A DNA stretch of 64,000 nucleotides from Eublepharis macularius (GCF_028583425.1 NC_072795.1:66540001-66604000); one strand, 5' to 3'; positions 1-13,191 are shown, counted from the first letter of the stretch. Numbers and translations: made by a program. The notes: a model not told the origin generated them from the sequence alone.

Positions 1-774
1 AGGAATTACCAGCGCTAACCCCATTATCTGCAAGGTTAAAGTCTGCGGTCGGGGCTCCTCATTAAATATCCCAGAGATAAATCGATTCCTGCCCCTCCCT
101 TTCCCTAGGGTCTCTCTCGATTTGCTCTCCAATGTTGGGATGGCAGAGCTCTGGCTCCCTCTGTGCACGCTATGCTCCAGGCTGAGGATATCAGGGTGTT
201 CAATGAGTATGGAGCAAGGAGCGCCAAATGGTCAGGGCATGGAGGTTCTAGAGAAGTTTTGTGTAGTCTTGCCTGCCTTGCACAAGGAAGGCGAGTGCGG
301 GAAAGGATAGAGCTTTTCCCAGTCCCGAATGGGTCTGGACTGCTTGAATTCTTGGTGTTGGTTTGAGTTGATCTATGAATTATGGTCCTGATTCTTCTAT
401 ACTGAAAGCATATTAGGTTAACTGGTTTTTTTCACTCCTATGCTAATTATCACTGATTTAAGAGCTGTTGCTGTGTGTGTGCACATGAGTGTGCATACAC
501 ATACAAACATACACATGCACATATACACACACATATATAGATGTATACATGTACACACGCATGGAAATACATTCACTTAAAAATTAAGTGTGTTAATTTT
601 GAGAAGGAGCCTTGATTCAATTGTAGAACATATCTAGTGTGCAGAAAATCCTAGGTTTCCTAGGTTTGATTGCTACCATATCTGATTAAAGTGTCCTAGA
701 GGCTGAAAAACTATTTTCTCTACAAGAGACCCTGCAAGAGACCCTGAGCTGCTGCGAGCCAGAGTAGGCAATAC
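1..774. other. gene-free stretch with CA-rich microsatellite
   Basis: No exon or RNA gene is recognised. An imperfect (CA/CATA)n tract lies at 470-560. The remainder is unremarkable. Confidence 0.6.
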
Positions 775-1040
775 TAATAACAATAATAATAATAACAATA
801 ACATTTGATTTATATACTGCCCTTCAGGACAACTTAACACCCTCTCAAAGCAGTTTACAAAGTATGTTATTTTCCCCACAACAATCACCCTGTGAGGTGA
901 GTGGGGCTCCTAGAAGAAGAGCTCCTAGAAGCTGTGACTGACCCAAGGTCACCAAGCTGGCTTCAAGCGGAGGAGTGAGGAATCAAACCCAGCTCTCCAG
1001 ATTAGAGTCCTGCCACTTTTAACCACTACACCAAACTGAA
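775..1040 (-). repeat. tRNA-derived SINE with AAT-repeat tail
   Basis: On the minus strand it starts near 1040 with the box-A-like TGGTGTAGTGGTTAAAAGTG. It contains a GGGTTTGATTCC box-B-like motif and a CACAGGGTGATTG region, and ends in an (ATT)n tail at 775-805. Related copies are at 14390, 15597 and 17645. Confidence 0.65.
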
Positions 1041-1607
1041 TCTAAGATGGATCAGTTACCTGACTAAATATAAAGTAGCTTTATATGTTATAGGTCCAAT
1101 GTTGTCTTTGTCTTTTGTTTTTGTGATAGATTTTATGAGTTTTCCTTTATTTGATAATACTCTAAATGTTGGTGCATGATACCTCTGAAAATGCTACACT
1201 GTTGTCCAACATGGATTGGTATAACTCTTAAGACTGTACATTGAAGGGCCATTTATACTTGAGCTGAGACAGCTGCATTAGCTGTTGTTTTGTTTCAGAG
1301 CTCACTTACTATATAGTCTGCCTTCCCTGTTGAGACAAACAGTACAACAATACATCCTTATTGAGACAAACAATACAACAAAAACAACAGTTATGGGTGC
1401 TGATTTTGATTTATAGAGCTCTGGGTCCTGATTATTTCAGGGAATTCCTTCTCCATATGAACCTCCCTGAGATGGATTCCACAAATGATGCCCCTTTGAA
1501 AATACCATCTTGTGTTAACATACTGTATGCCACTGTAGTAGCTTTGAAAGTTTGAAAGTCTTGAGGGTTGTTTAACTCACATATTTCAAGAGGCAAACAA
1601 AGATATT
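1041..1607. other. no feature seen
   Basis: AT-rich DNA without recognisable exon, element end or repeat. Confidence 0.5.
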
Positions 1608-1725
1608 TTATTTGTTGGAAGAACATAAGAAGAGCCCATCTGGGTTTGACAAATGACCTATCTAGTCCCACATCCTGTTTCCCACAGTGGTTGGTTGACC
1701 ACAGTTTTTATCATTTCATTTTGCA
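1608..1725 (-). repeat. dispersed repeat fragment (AACATAAGAAGAGCC family)
   Basis: The sequence around GAACATAAGAAGAGCC and CATCCTGTTTCCCACAGTGG is the reverse complement of the text at 12418-12515, so both belong to one dispersed squamate repeat. Confidence 0.45.
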
Positions 1726-2614
1726 GTCACTATTCTCCCTGTTGGTGATGATGACAGGGCATTGGGTGAATGTTTCCAAATAGTACAACCATTTACAGTC
1801 AATATGATACATCTGCTGGAATTTGGGGGAGTGATGGATTCAAATAACTGCAATACACCCAGTATTAAAAGGCATAGTATTTACTCCCCACTCACCCGAA
1901 AAACACACACACATACTTTTGTAGGATGAAAGGAAGTACATGCCTGATAAGCCCTGGTTTATGTAGTTTTCCCCAGACAATGTCTTCAGTCATGAACAAT
2001 ATTGGTGATTCTTATCAGGAACTAAACTGGCTATCTGTATCTTGGTTCAGCCTGCACAAAGCCTAGATGTGACGGAGGAAAAAATTGTGTCCTGGTTGGC
2101 TCATATGACACCTCCATACAAAAAGACTTAAAAACTAGATGTTAGTGAGACCGGTTCTAGCTTCCTCCCTGACATGCTTGCTTGCCATGTGAAGGACATT
2201 TTTTGGCTTGAGGAGTACTGAATGATGTGAGCCCTTACCTAGTGGTACAGCCCAGAAAAAGATTTACCAACTCTATGGAAACTAGGCCTGGGTTTCAGAA
2301 GTAATGCCAACTGAGCTTTCTTTTCCTTTGAGAAGTCAATTTATGTATATTTTAGTTTAAACAATCCACGGGGAGTGGTTCTGAACACAGGCTGAAGGGG
2401 ATTAAGTTTCTGGCAGGTAAAATTTCAGAGTAGGCTCAAAGTACCTACCACTTTTCCTCCAGGCTCTTGCTAACATGTGCCGTTTTCCTGTGGATTAGTG
2501 AACATAAAAATGAACACTAACAAGTAGCTCCTCCTTAGCCAGTGTTCCTGCTGTTAGAGCTGGTAATTGTTCTCTTCAGTGGAAGTATTGTGTTGTGAGA
2601 GAGCAGAACAAATA
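1726..2614. other. no feature seen
   Basis: No coding signal or clear repeat boundary. Confidence 0.5.
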
Positions 2615-2827
2615 GGGTAGCCAGCTCCAGGTTGAGAAATTCCTGGAGATTTGGGGGTGGAGCCTAGAGAGGGCGGGATTTGGGGAAGAGACACTTCAGT
2701 GGGGGTATAATGCCATAAAGTCCACCCTCCAAAGCAGCCATTTTCTCCAGGGAAATTGATCTTTGTGGACTGGAAAACAGCTGTAATTCTCAGAGCTCTC
2801 TAGCCATCACCTGGAGGTTGGCAACCC
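2615..2827. mobile_element. MITE with ~20-bp imperfect TIRs, flanked by TA
   Basis: The left end GGGTAGCCAGCTCCAGGTT and right end AACCTCCAGG / TTGGCAACCC form imperfect terminal inverted repeats. TA flanks both sides (2613-2614 and 2828-2829). The core carries GGAGATTTGGGGGTGGAGCC and a GCAGCCATTTTCTCCAGGG block. It encodes no protein. The TA target suggests Tc1/mariner mobilisation, which is an inference. Confidence 0.6.
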
Positions 2828-2829
2828 TA

Positions 2830-4551
2830 GACACTTCTGTACTTAAACCAGGGACCTGTTTATTTTTAAAAACTACCTGGAAGATCCATAACAAAACTTA
2901 TAATATGCAAAGATATTATTTCAAGCTTTGTCTTTGGGTCTAGTTTACTCATAAATCCTCAAGATGAAACAGTAAATGGCTGATAGCATGTGTGTTGCTG
3001 AATTGCATTGTGTCAAAATTGCTGAAAATCTGCAATTAAACATTCTGCTTGAAAATCAGTAAAACATAACAAGATTGTTGTGTTGTGTTGCCATCTCTTT
3101 GGGGCCTGAATTGTTTTACAGTTTGGTTAACTTTTGCATAGCCCTTTCCCTCTGAACAACCCTTTTTTTTTTAAAAGTGAAGCAACTTTTATTCACCAAT
3201 ATTTTATTTAATGCTCCCAAGAGTTTTTCCACAGTATACAAATACTAGGCAACTTAAAATTTCAGGAGACTTTGCTCCCAACCTTCTCTTTAACCCTAAA
3301 AGTTCATTGAGCATACGCCAGTAATTTCCGCAGCTCTTGCCAAACTGATTCTGGCTCACCAAACCTGAACCTTTAGCCTATCTTGGCAGGAATTCACCTC
3401 CATGCCAGCCACATCTCTGCCAGTTGCAACCTGCCTTTCCCAGTCTTCATTTACCCTGTCCCGAAGCAATGCAACTATTAATCTTGGTTGACGTTTTCCA
3501 AAATACTAATTGAGAAGTAAGATAGCAGACGATCCAGCCCTAAAGGTAAAAGCACTCTCCACTTAATGGCCTGCTTAATCATAACCAAGCACTGAGATCC
3601 CTGGGAGAGGCAAAGAGAAGGAGGTAATAGATTAGAGCAGGTGAGAAAGAAAACCCACTAATGAGTTGGGGGTGGTGGTAAGTGTTTGCTGGAGGGGAGG
3701 AGTGGGGCAAGCAGTAAGAAAAAGTTCGTGAGCTTTATCTTGCAGTGACTCTAGATGTACACAACAAGAATTCTGGGAGAGCACTTGAACAGTTGGATAG
3801 TTTTCCCAAAAAGATTTTTTTTAGTCTGTCAATTGCCCTACACTGACCTGAAATATTTTACTGAACTACTAAGTTAAGGTTTGTTGTTTGTCTCATGTGA
3901 ATTCATATGACTTTATAATTCTTCAGAATTTCAATGGGTTCCTTATCCTGTTATTTATGAGTGCATATTTGGTTCTCTTGGTTCATGCTTTTCATTTCTC
4001 TAAAAATAATATTTTATGTTTGTGTTCGTATGATTTGAAGGAAAACCCCTTCTCCCAAATCACTTGCTCATCCTGACCTCATATCTAATACTCAATTTCT
4101 AAATGGGGTGGGGGGGCTGAGACCCCTGTTCTGACAGGAAACTGGCCACCTGCCAATTTTTTTTTCTGTTTTAGGGTTCTCTGTTACTCAGTGGTGAAGG
4201 AAATATCCTCAGCACCTGTTATGGGGCATTTTCATTTATTCTTACTTCATATCTTCTGGGATTGTGCCCTGGCATTGAAAACAGATGCCAGGGCTAGGTT
4301 CTGGTGAGCCCTGACAAAAATTAAGTCCTGTCCATATTCAGTGTCCATATCTAATATGTTCTTTCAGGCACACTGCTTTCTTACGTACCTAGCCCCAAAC
4401 ACTTGAACAATGACTGTTATAGTCTGACATGCAATGTACCGTTGTGCATTGAGGAAAAAACAGGGAGATCTGGCTTGAGCCTTTAGGAGTAAGCTACACA
4501 TTAGTGCTAAATTTGTTTAAAGCGAACAGTGAAGCTATTCAAGTCATCATA
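2830..4551. other. no gene seen
   Basis: Unremarkable AT-rich intergenic sequence. The 62-codon open frame near 3888 has no recognisable family. Confidence 0.5.
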
Positions 4552-4745
4552 CGTGTTTATTATTTATTTGTTTATTCAATTTTTATACTGCTTTTCTTCA
4601 GTTAAGAGCAGTTCACAATAATTACAACAGTTAAAAACAATACAAAAATATAATATTCAACAAAACCACAATAAAGCAGCCTAATAGAGATAATTAAAAA
4701 CCACACTCTAGTCCCAACCACAGCCTATAAAACCCAGCAAATAAT
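4552..4745 (-). repeat. degenerate LINE 3' tail
   Basis: An ATTTATTTGTTTATTCAATT tail followed by TTTATACTGC and an A-rich body resembles the 3' ends of the L2-type LINEs at 22906 and 43540. No coding remnant is left. Confidence 0.4.
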
Positions 4746-4849
4746 ATAAAAATTGCAAGTTTATACTTTATTAGGGCAGGATTTGAAATATTTGAAGTCA
4801 TAATTACACTATCTCTTGTTATTTATATATAACACTTTGCTTTGATACT

Positions 4850-4985
4850 CAAAGAAAAGGGAATCTTGTGGCACTTGCAAGATTAATAGATTATTGTAGT
4901 ATAAGCCTTCATGGTCCAGAATCTTCTTCATTAGATGAATGGAGTATATCATTTATGCATCGGATGATGTGTGTTCTAAACCATA
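4850..4985 (-). repeat. old Penelope-type tail repeat
   Basis: On the minus strand TAATGAAGAAGATTC, GGCTTATACTACAATAA and CTTGCAAGTGCCACAAG resemble the tail repeats at 37584 and 39405 with many differences, so it is an older copy. Confidence 0.35.
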
Positions 4986-4989
4986 AAAA

Positions 4990-5935
4990 TTACAATCCCT
5001 CCAATTATATGTGCGCACATACGCACAAGAGGTATACTGTGTAAGATTTGTAGGTTAAACTCAAAGAAATGTAAGATATGCACAATGGCCCTTCACAACA
5101 ATAGTCACACTAGAGATAACGTAGACTGTGCTGGGAAAGAAAATCTTTAGATGGATTGAAATCAAGGGCTTAGACTGGAGTTACTCTGCTTAGGATTTCA
5201 CTGTTAGGGTGCTATAAGGATTTACAAGTACATAAATTAGCTGGCCATCAGCCTTTCATATTAGTGCTGTGTTTTCTTATAAAAATTGGCCTTCCCTGAA
5301 GCACTATGAAAATGGTACGAAGAAGTAACATCAGTCCGAAAAGATTGAATGAAGCTGGTGTTGCCTTATAACATGACTTGTCTATGAGCTGCTGTAAAGC
5401 TGCAGAGTCAGTTGTATAGGTATTTGTGTGGGGTGGGGGCAATTGTTCTGTGTGGTTCTTCCTTCAAGCACAGGACTAGAAACCTCTATGTATCAATATT
5501 ACATTGTTAAGGCCTAGACTACATACCAGCATCACGGAGATATTTCTCTTTTCATGTGACATATGACTTAGAAGACCTACCATGTGCATTTGCCACCTCA
5601 GGAACTGATATCAACAAGTCCATGATAATTTCAGCCTGTGGCCATTCAAATGTTTGTATTATACCCCTGGGGAAAGCAGTGGGTCCTATTTGTTGGCCAT
5701 AGAATTCTGATTCTAAACCATCTGAAGGAATGGGGATTATCTAGACATTTGTGCCTATCGTTTTTCATTCAAAGCACTGGCTTCTGCAAGTTCCTTTAGG
5801 AAGGTTGCTGTTGCTTATGAGACAAATCCAGCAGAACTCCAGAAGAAGCATTTTTTTTAAAAAAAATGCTTTTCTCCATTCAGTGCAATTAATGTCTTCA
5901 TTGATACCAGCCAGGAATGTGTGTCATGATCTACT
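4990..5935. other. no gene; half of a palindromic element at 5163-5204
   Basis: GGGCTTAGACTGGAGTTACTC through GGATTTCACTG is the right half of the ~88-bp near-palindrome family described at 15374. Otherwise no feature is seen. Confidence 0.45.
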
Positions 5936-6450
5936 CTGATTCAGAGTCCTCAGGGGAAGAGCCCAAGGAGCCCAGTTCAGTGGCTGAGGGAAACTAGTGG
6001 GACCAGGGAGGGCCTTGCTAGGGATAAACCAGCAGCATCAGAGGTTACCCTGCCAGAGCCTGCAAGGAAACCTCACCATCAGCCGAGATGGCTGCCAGGC
6101 CTCCTCCAGGCAGGACTCAAACCCAGTCCCTTATCTCCAAGTATCCTCTCCCAACTGGGCAACAGAAGGCCCAGGCCAAGGTGGCACAGAGATGGCCAAG
6201 TGCCAGACTGGCTGCATGCCATCCCCCTGTAGGTCTAAAGCAGAGTGCTGAGAACAGTTCTTCCTTGCAGGATCTTGGCCAACTGCACACTGCAGTTTCA
6301 GGAACTCCAGCACTTGTCTGCAGTGCAGCTGGGCCAATTACCTCCCACCCTACTTAAGCTGAGCCCTAGGAAGACTCCTTTGCTGGATCAACTGGTCTGT
6401 CAGGACCAAGCCTTGTGTTACCAGCTTTAGTCTCAATCTTAAGGGTGTGG
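5936..6450. repeat. unclassified GC-richer repeat block, possibly an LTR-element fossil
   Basis: Base composition rises sharply against the flanks, and the block resembles lizard LTR-element sequence in style. I could not define ends or target duplications. Open frames on both strands are short and resemble nothing known. Low confidence. Confidence 0.25.
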
Positions 6451-6787
6451 TATCACTTGAGGGAACCAGACTAGTCTTAATTCTACAGCACTGACCATGC
6501 AGTGGGAGTATCTTAAAATTTTGTGGAAATGATGGAGATGAACCTTCTGACAGTGATTGGCTGAGAGATGATCCAAATCTCTGGCTGTCAATGGCTGATT
6601 ATAGAGTGGGCTAAGGACTAGGGAAGCGTAGGAAGCCATGTCAGGATGGTAGGGAAGGGTCTGGAGGAATGAAGGGAAATGAAAACAGATGAGAATGAAA
6701 GTTTAGAAAGAAAATTGGTGAAAACTGGTGAAGAATGGTCACAAGTGTGAAGTAGGCTGAAATTCCATATATCAATTTGAAATGCCT

Positions 6788-6968
6788 TGACTTGGATAGC
6801 CTAGGCAAGCCTGATCTTGTTATATCTCAGAAGCTAAGTAGGGGCGACCTAGGTTAATAATTGTATGGAAGACCTCCAAAGGAGACGAGGGTTGCAGAGG
6901 CAAGCAATGGCAAACCACCTCTGTTAGTCTCTTGCCTTGAAAACCCCAGCAGGGGTTGCCATATACCA
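6788..6968 (+). repeat. 5S rRNA-derived SINE
   Basis: Positions about 6805-6875 align by eye with 5S rRNA: CCTGATCTTGTTATATCTCA, GAAGCTAAGTAGGGG, CCTAGGTTAATAATTGTATG and GAAGACC correspond to the 5S internal control region (box A to box C). A lizard-type tail follows with AGGCAAGCAATGGCAAACCA and CTTGCCTTGAAAACCCC. This is the SINE3 class; lizard 5S SINEs are known. Confidence 0.8.
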
Positions 6969-6969
6969 C

Positions 6970-7939
6970 CAATTTGAAATAGCCCTCTGTTTACCTCATA
7001 CTATATATATGTACCGATATCCTCATCTTCCACTTTAATTCACTGATTTAGTTTTCTTTTCACTTGAGATATACTTCAATGTATCTTCTACTTCCCACTC
7101 TTTCTGACCCCTTATCAAAAATAATCCTTCCCCTTCAGTTTTCCATGGGTTACTTCCACATCAGAGTAAGTTTTCTTTCTGCTAAGAGCTCTGCAACATA
7201 TACTCAGTTTCTTTGCCCAAGGACAGCATGGGAGGGAATGTACGAGTGTATGCATGAGGTTCTCTCTCCACTCAGCTGCATTAGAAATATATTGTATTCT
7301 CAACTAATCCCGTTCATTACAGCATAATAAAACACATAATAAAAACGTAATTCATTTTTCCTGAGTATTCCATCTCACAACATCTTGGCAAGCTATTAAA
7401 AATGTGTCTTCATTTTTCTGGCAAGAGTCTTGTACCTTTTCATCTTTAATTTATGAGGGCAGCATTGCAATTGACAAGTCTTATTGCACAGCAAGCTCCT
7501 ACATTATTTATCAGTCACTGATTGATGGCTCATCCTAGATCCATCCATGCAATATGCTAAGCTAGAAAAGGTGGGAGGGGGTGGGACAGGAGGGTCACAT
7601 GGCAAGCAGATGGGGATGAGCACGTGGGCTACCTCTGACCCTCTTCGCTTGGCACTGGGCTTTTGTTCTTCTCCAGCTAAAGTCAAGGCAAATTTTGTGA
7701 GTGAACATCTCATACAGCACTAAAACGGCATGGAACAGCACCACTAGTATGAATCATCCCATATCACTATTCAGTGTACAAAGTGCCTCACAATTATGTA
7801 TCTTACAACAACCCTGAAAGGGAGGTTATGGTGAAAGACAGTGATTGCCCAAACAGATCCAATAATCTTTATGGCTGGGCCTGGTTAGATATCTCCTGTG
7901 GTTACAGTTGCTGGCCAGCACCTTTCTATAATCTCTAAA
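6970..7939. other. no gene seen
   Basis: A weak SINE-like stretch at 7780-7850 (CAACCCTGAAAGGGAGG) may be an old tRNA-SINE remnant. Nothing else is recognised. Confidence 0.4.
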
Positions 7940-8020
7940 AGTGCAATCCTAAACAGTTACATCCTTAAATTTTGAAACCAATGGGCTTAGAAGGATATAA
8001 CTCTGTTTGGGATTGCACTG
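7940..8020. repeat. ~88-bp near-palindromic element, copy 1
   Basis: It begins AGTGCAATCCTAAACAG and ends CTCTGTTTGGGATTGCACT, with the GGGCTTAG centre. It is diverged from the other copies. Confidence 0.7.
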
Positions 8021-10415
8021 TAAATGATGTTTGATTTTAACCTTGGTTTAACTTTTCAAGTTAGCTGGTCACCAACACACAGCTATTCTAACATCAGTGA
8101 AGCCATTATGTGCTTTGAGGAACGCCTTTCTCATCTATAAAACCAACATTATATTATGACAAAAGTTACCAGGCAGCAGTCTTTAAAAATGTTTACATGT
8201 ACATTTTTTTTTAAATGTTCAAGTATGTGTTTCAAGCTGGAAAAGTGGGGTTTTAAAGTTTTATTTCTGTAGTTTATCTTTTAAGTTATTGCTGTAAATA
8301 GCTTGATAACTCGTGCCTTGGTTTTGAAAGTGGCCTGTAACATACCATTCTGCCCAGCCAAATTCAAGGCTTTCATCCCACAAAAGTAGCTCTTTTACTG
8401 GAGGAAGAGCTACTTTCATCAGAGAAATAATACTTTGGCTGGAGGAGGACTTCAGACTTTGCTGAGTAGAGCTGGAGGATACAAGCTAATTTTTGAAGAA
8501 ATGCAGTATTAATATTAAAAAGCTAGCCAAAATCAAAAGTAGTTATCTGCATTGGTCCATAGCAAAACCCCAAAACAAAAACCATGTAATACTTTTAATT
8601 AGAACCAACCAAAATAGCACAAAAATCACTTAAGCTTTCTAGTTCTCCAGAACTTTTAATCCAGCTGGATATTCACCCTACCAAAAAAAAAAATTTAAGG
8701 AGGAAAAATGAAAGTATTTTCCAACCCATGATCTTAAAGCCCCTTTGTTTCCATTTTGGATAGACTGCTCAGCTGAAATCTGTGAGTTCAGGGTATGGTT
8801 AAGATCAGGTTGCACTCTTGGCATGCTGGGAACAAGGAGCAACAACAAGAAGCTATGCAACTGAATAACCAGTAGGTGACCAAATGTCTCTCCTTAAAAA
8901 TCTCTGTTCCCCACCTCCCATTTTGTACAGGCCCTTTGAATCCAGAAACCAAACAGATGCTGGGTGAAATAGAATTCCAGTGATAAGGAGCAGCCATAAA
9001 GAAAGTATGGAGTAACATGAATGGATATGCTGGATTTAGAAAGGAAATTGGGCAGCAGTAAAATGAAAATATTAAGACACCGAGAGAGGCAAAAGAATGA
9101 AAACACTTCAAAGTATGAAAAACAGAATATGAGAAAAGGGAGAAGGATCTAGTGAAGGGCAAACATAATTATGGAACATAGAAAAGGTTCAAGGAAAAGT
9201 GGTAGAGAGAACAGAAAACAGATTTTGTAAACTAAAAAAAACACTGCAGTAATCTAACAGAAAATAAAGGAGTAAACTAGAACAACCAATTGAAAGAAGC
9301 AGAAAACTGCAGAACTGTTGAACAGCAAAATTTAGCAGAAGAAGGGTCAGGTGGAGTTGCATATCGCTATAGCATTAACCTATAGCAATATGTCAATTAC
9401 TCAAAGAAGCCCTCCAGTGGTACAAGGATGGGGAGTCTCAGGACTGGCAACTGCAGGGGACTGAGGCAAGGAAAATGGTGCTGATGTACGCAGGACCTGC
9501 CAAAATGCACAGCTTCCCATCCATACAGAGTACAAAAGATACTTGGAATATAATCTCTCCCAAAAGAATCATACTAAACCAGGTTTGGGAAAGATCACAA
9601 CAAAATGGGGGAAATACAGAAAGTGAATGAGTAGGAGACAATGTCATGTGGATGATTCGAAACAACCCGCTCTCGTTTAGATATGAAGCTAGAGCAAAAC
9701 CTCATGTGGAAAAAGCCTAAAAATAGCCTGAGAGCATCTGCAGGTGAAAATTGGTAGGTGGAAGGAGAAGGAAGCATCCTTCCCTTGCCCACAGCTTCTC
9801 TCCTGAAAACGAACCCCCTTGTATTAGCATTGCATCAGGCAAACATGAGCCCCCCATGTTTTCTGTGTGACTTGTAGTTACCCTTAGCTATGAATAATTT
9901 TGCTAGGATTGGACCCTAAGTGTAGTGTTTCCTAGATTCTGCTACTTTTGCCATCACATCTCATGCAACAATGCACTGTCATGCTGCAGACACAAAGAAA
10001 TATGAGAAAGGCAAAGCACGTCTTAATTTCCAGTGGGTCAGGTGCCTTCTGAAAAGCTCCAGCTCTGAGTGAGAGAGGGTTTACCTGCTCAAATGACTGA
10101 GTAGACAGAGGGTGGGAAATATAAATGAAGACCAATAGTCTTTGCACAATAGATTAACTTTAGGGGAGGATAGAGGGAGATTAACATTTAAAAAGGATTA
10201 GGCTCTGAATGCAGAAACGACAGAATAGGACAAACCTCTATAAACACACACAAAACCCAAAGTGCAAAAGCACCAGAGGTTTCAAAGTGGGGGAAATACC
10301 TGTATTATAACACACCTGTTATTTCACTTTGAAGCCTGTAGTATTTTTGCAGTTTGTTTTCCCTGAAGAATGTAGATCAAAATATGGGCTCTCAAATGAG
10401 AAATTAGGAGTCTGA
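8021..10415. other. no gene seen
   Basis: A-rich sequence on the plus strand, notably 9060-9320. The 124-codon minus-strand frame near 8788-9162 is Phe/Ser/Cys-rich, as expected from A-rich DNA read backwards, and has no recognised domain. Confidence 0.45.
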
Positions 10416-10503
10416 CAGTGCAATCCTAAACAGAGTTACACTCGTCTAGGTCCACTGAAATCAATAGGCTTAGACTGGTGTAACTCTGCTTAGGATTGCA
10501 CTG
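10416..10503. repeat. ~88-bp near-palindromic element, copy 2
   Basis: The arms CAGTGCAATCCTAAACAGAG and CTCTGCTTAGGATTGCACTG are near-exact inverted copies around TCCACTGAAATCAATAGG. It can fold into one long hairpin. Confidence 0.85.
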
Positions 10504-12399
10504 CCTGTCTTTCTCTACCATTACCACCCCGTCTTTTGTTTGTTACTTACAGCCACCTGCTATGAGGAAATCTGTCATTCCAAGAAAACAGCAGTGTCAT
10601 ATGCAAGAGGGACACATTATATTCTTTATTTGGAAAATGATGTCTTATTTAAAGCTAAACAGGAGGTATGACATGGAATCAATGTGGATTCCTGCTTGGT
10701 AACATTTTAAATTTGGTAAAATAAGCTTTGAACATAACCAACTTTTTTTTGTAAAAAAAGAAATAAATTCAAACAATCCATCATAAACTTAAAAAGAGTT
10801 GGATGAGGTCTTGTTAAGAGTAAACATGATAAAAAGCGGATTGCAACCCCTGAGCCTCCAGCAAAGATGACATTTATAAAGAACCAAACAAACAAACCCA
10901 GCCTGGTTTGCTCAGATTAAAATAAGTAATTTGCTCCAGGGATCAAAAGAACAGAAAACAGGATTAAATTGCTGACCTTCAGCTGTCTTGAGGGAAGCCA
11001 GTACCAGCCAGTTATGTTTCTCACCGCATTTTGCATGTATATAATGCGTTATAAAAAACATCAAGCTCTTTTTAAATTTTTGAGAAGGGAGAACTGGGAC
11101 TATTATTTTAAATTTAAATAATTAATCCTGCTACTGGTGAACTCCATGGCAAGCTCAGTTTCAGAACTGTTTCAGCCAGCCTCGTAGCGTTTAGCAAATG
11201 ATGTTGGAAACTTAGTTGTACAATATATAGGAGAGCACTGATCGGAGGAATGTGTACTTCTACAGCTGTGGAGTGTTTTATCCCTTTAAACCAGCAGCAG
11301 CAGGCATTCTCTTGTTCCTTCACTTTTTTACCTTTTTGAAGTATTAGCAATGGAGCAGATCCCACTGCTGCTGCTGTCAAGGTATGGATGTATGTAAATA
11401 AGGTGATCTTTGCAATGAGCCATTACTCCACATGGCAGACAGAATTAATTGTGGGATCACAATGCATGTACAATGCATGTACAGGAGAGGGGAAGTTTAT
11501 CAAGTGCTTCATGTCTGGTTTAACACTTAAACATCACACCAGAAACCCAGGAGCTGCCATTCAGCCATGACTTCCGTGTGAACAAATTCTGGTAAAGCAC
11601 AGGGATGACTGCATTGCAGGAAAGATATTGATGGGCTTTGTTTACTCATAGCCATGTGCAGTGAAAATGGCCATTTGTGCTTAAAACAATTACAATATTT
11701 TCAACATGACACACTGATAATTAGGATCTTGTTTGTGGCACATGTTTACACAAGCACATGCCAACAATGTGCCAACAACAGGACCTGTGCTCAGAGTCAT
11801 GGGTGTGGAGGTAAAGGGAATTTAAACTGATTTCTTTCTCATTTTGGAAGAGGAGACCATCATGCACTTTGAATGTGGGAGTGCTACTGCCATTACATTT
11901 CCCTATATCTACTGGAGGAAAAGCTACAGTGACATACTGAGTTTGAAGAAATTATCTTCAACTTAAATGCCATCTTTGTGATATATTTTTCCTCATGCTA
12001 CTTCTATTATTTACCATACAATAACCTAAACAAAAGAACAGAACAGAATTCCAAGAGACAAAAGTGCAAACTCTATGGAAAACATACAAAGAGCTTCACA
12101 GCAATTCCAGGGAAGAATACAAGGCAAAAATGTATGGAACTACGAAACAACAACTCTGGTACAGACATACCATAACTATCTTGGGCCACCTAAGCCCACT
12201 TAAGAACCCTTGCATCTCAAACACCCGCTTTCTATAAACCTCTATAAAATTCATCTCATTACAAAGCACAATCATTCTGCAGCACCATTAACATTTTTTT
12301 TTAAAATCCTGGATTTTGTAACAGTATTTTAATTAAAAAAATAAAGTTGCAGATAGATCATAAGCATATTGCCTCTTATTAACCTGCAGTTATTACAAC
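10504..12399. other. no gene seen
   Basis: No exon, RNA gene or element end is recognised. A short direct repeat of CAATGCATGTA occurs at 11459-11480. Confidence 0.5.
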
Positions 12400-12417
12400 T
12401 TCTCTGGGTTCTGCCTG

Positions 12418-12515
12418 TGGACTTCCAGAAGGCATCTGGTTGGCAACTGTGAAAAGCAGGATGCTGAATGTCAATACGCCTTTGGTCTGATCCAGCACAG
12501 CTCTTTATGTTTTTA
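12418..12515 (+). repeat. dispersed repeat fragment (CTGATCCAGCACAGCTCTT)
   Basis: TGGACTTCCAGAAGGCATCT and TCTGATCCAGCACAGCTCTT match in reverse complement the repeat at 1608-1725. Confidence 0.45.
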
Positions 12516-12759
12516 GAAATCTGCCCTTCTCATCTTAAGTAGTGTCACTTCCAAGCTTCCTGTCCCACACAACTACCCAACATTTAACACTTGTATGGCC
12601 CCCCCTTCCAGTCTCTTTGGGCAAAGCTGCTGTTATCAACAAACTGTGATAGGCATGATTCACTTGAAGGATGGCCAGATGGTCACACCTTGTGCCCTTT
12701 TTCACAGCTAGATACATACTCATCAGAGCTAATATAAAGAAGATTTTTAGATCTGTAAA

Positions 12760-12765
12760 TTTATT
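12760..12765 (-). terminator. candidate polyadenylation signal of SFXN3
   Basis: AATAAA on the minus strand. It was chosen as the first canonical hexamer found downstream of the SFXN3 stop; variant signals nearer the stop are possible. Confidence 0.35.
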
Positions 12766-13099
12766 TACTAGAATATCCTATAAAGGCCCTCTAAATCAAC
12801 ACTTTGTCCAAAAGGGGCACTTTATCTAAAAGCACTTCACAGATGAACTCTCACAACCTAAACCACAATGTTCCTCTCTGCAATGCCAGCAAGATAAATA
12901 GGCTGATATGATTTTAACTTGTTCACTTCCTTTAAAGACCCTGGATATATCTGCATATGCATGTTTGACTATTCTTCACACTGCACCATATGTTGTGTAG
13001 TCCTATAGTTGTATATAAATGCATTCTTGTACATGTGTGCTTTACTTAGAGGAAGGAAGATATTTGCTGTAAAAGATTCTCTGTATCAAGAGTCTTTGT

Positions 13100-13161
13100 A
13101 ATCAGGAAAAGAACATAGCCATCATGAAAATCAGGACAAGAACATAGCCATCATGAAAATA
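13100..13161. repeat. 30-bp tandem duplication
   Basis: The unit ATCAGGAMAAGAACATAGCC plus ATCATGAAA occurs twice in a row with one difference, in the probable SFXN3 3' UTR. Confidence 0.85.
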
Positions 13162-13191
13162 AGCAAGTTTTTAGCACTCAGCAAGGGAAAA

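Noticed and set aside
1-13000. KAZALD1, which follows SFXN3 in human
   Set aside because: I looked for its signal peptide, IGFBP, Kazal and Ig exons on the minus strand and recognised none. It may lie beyond the window.
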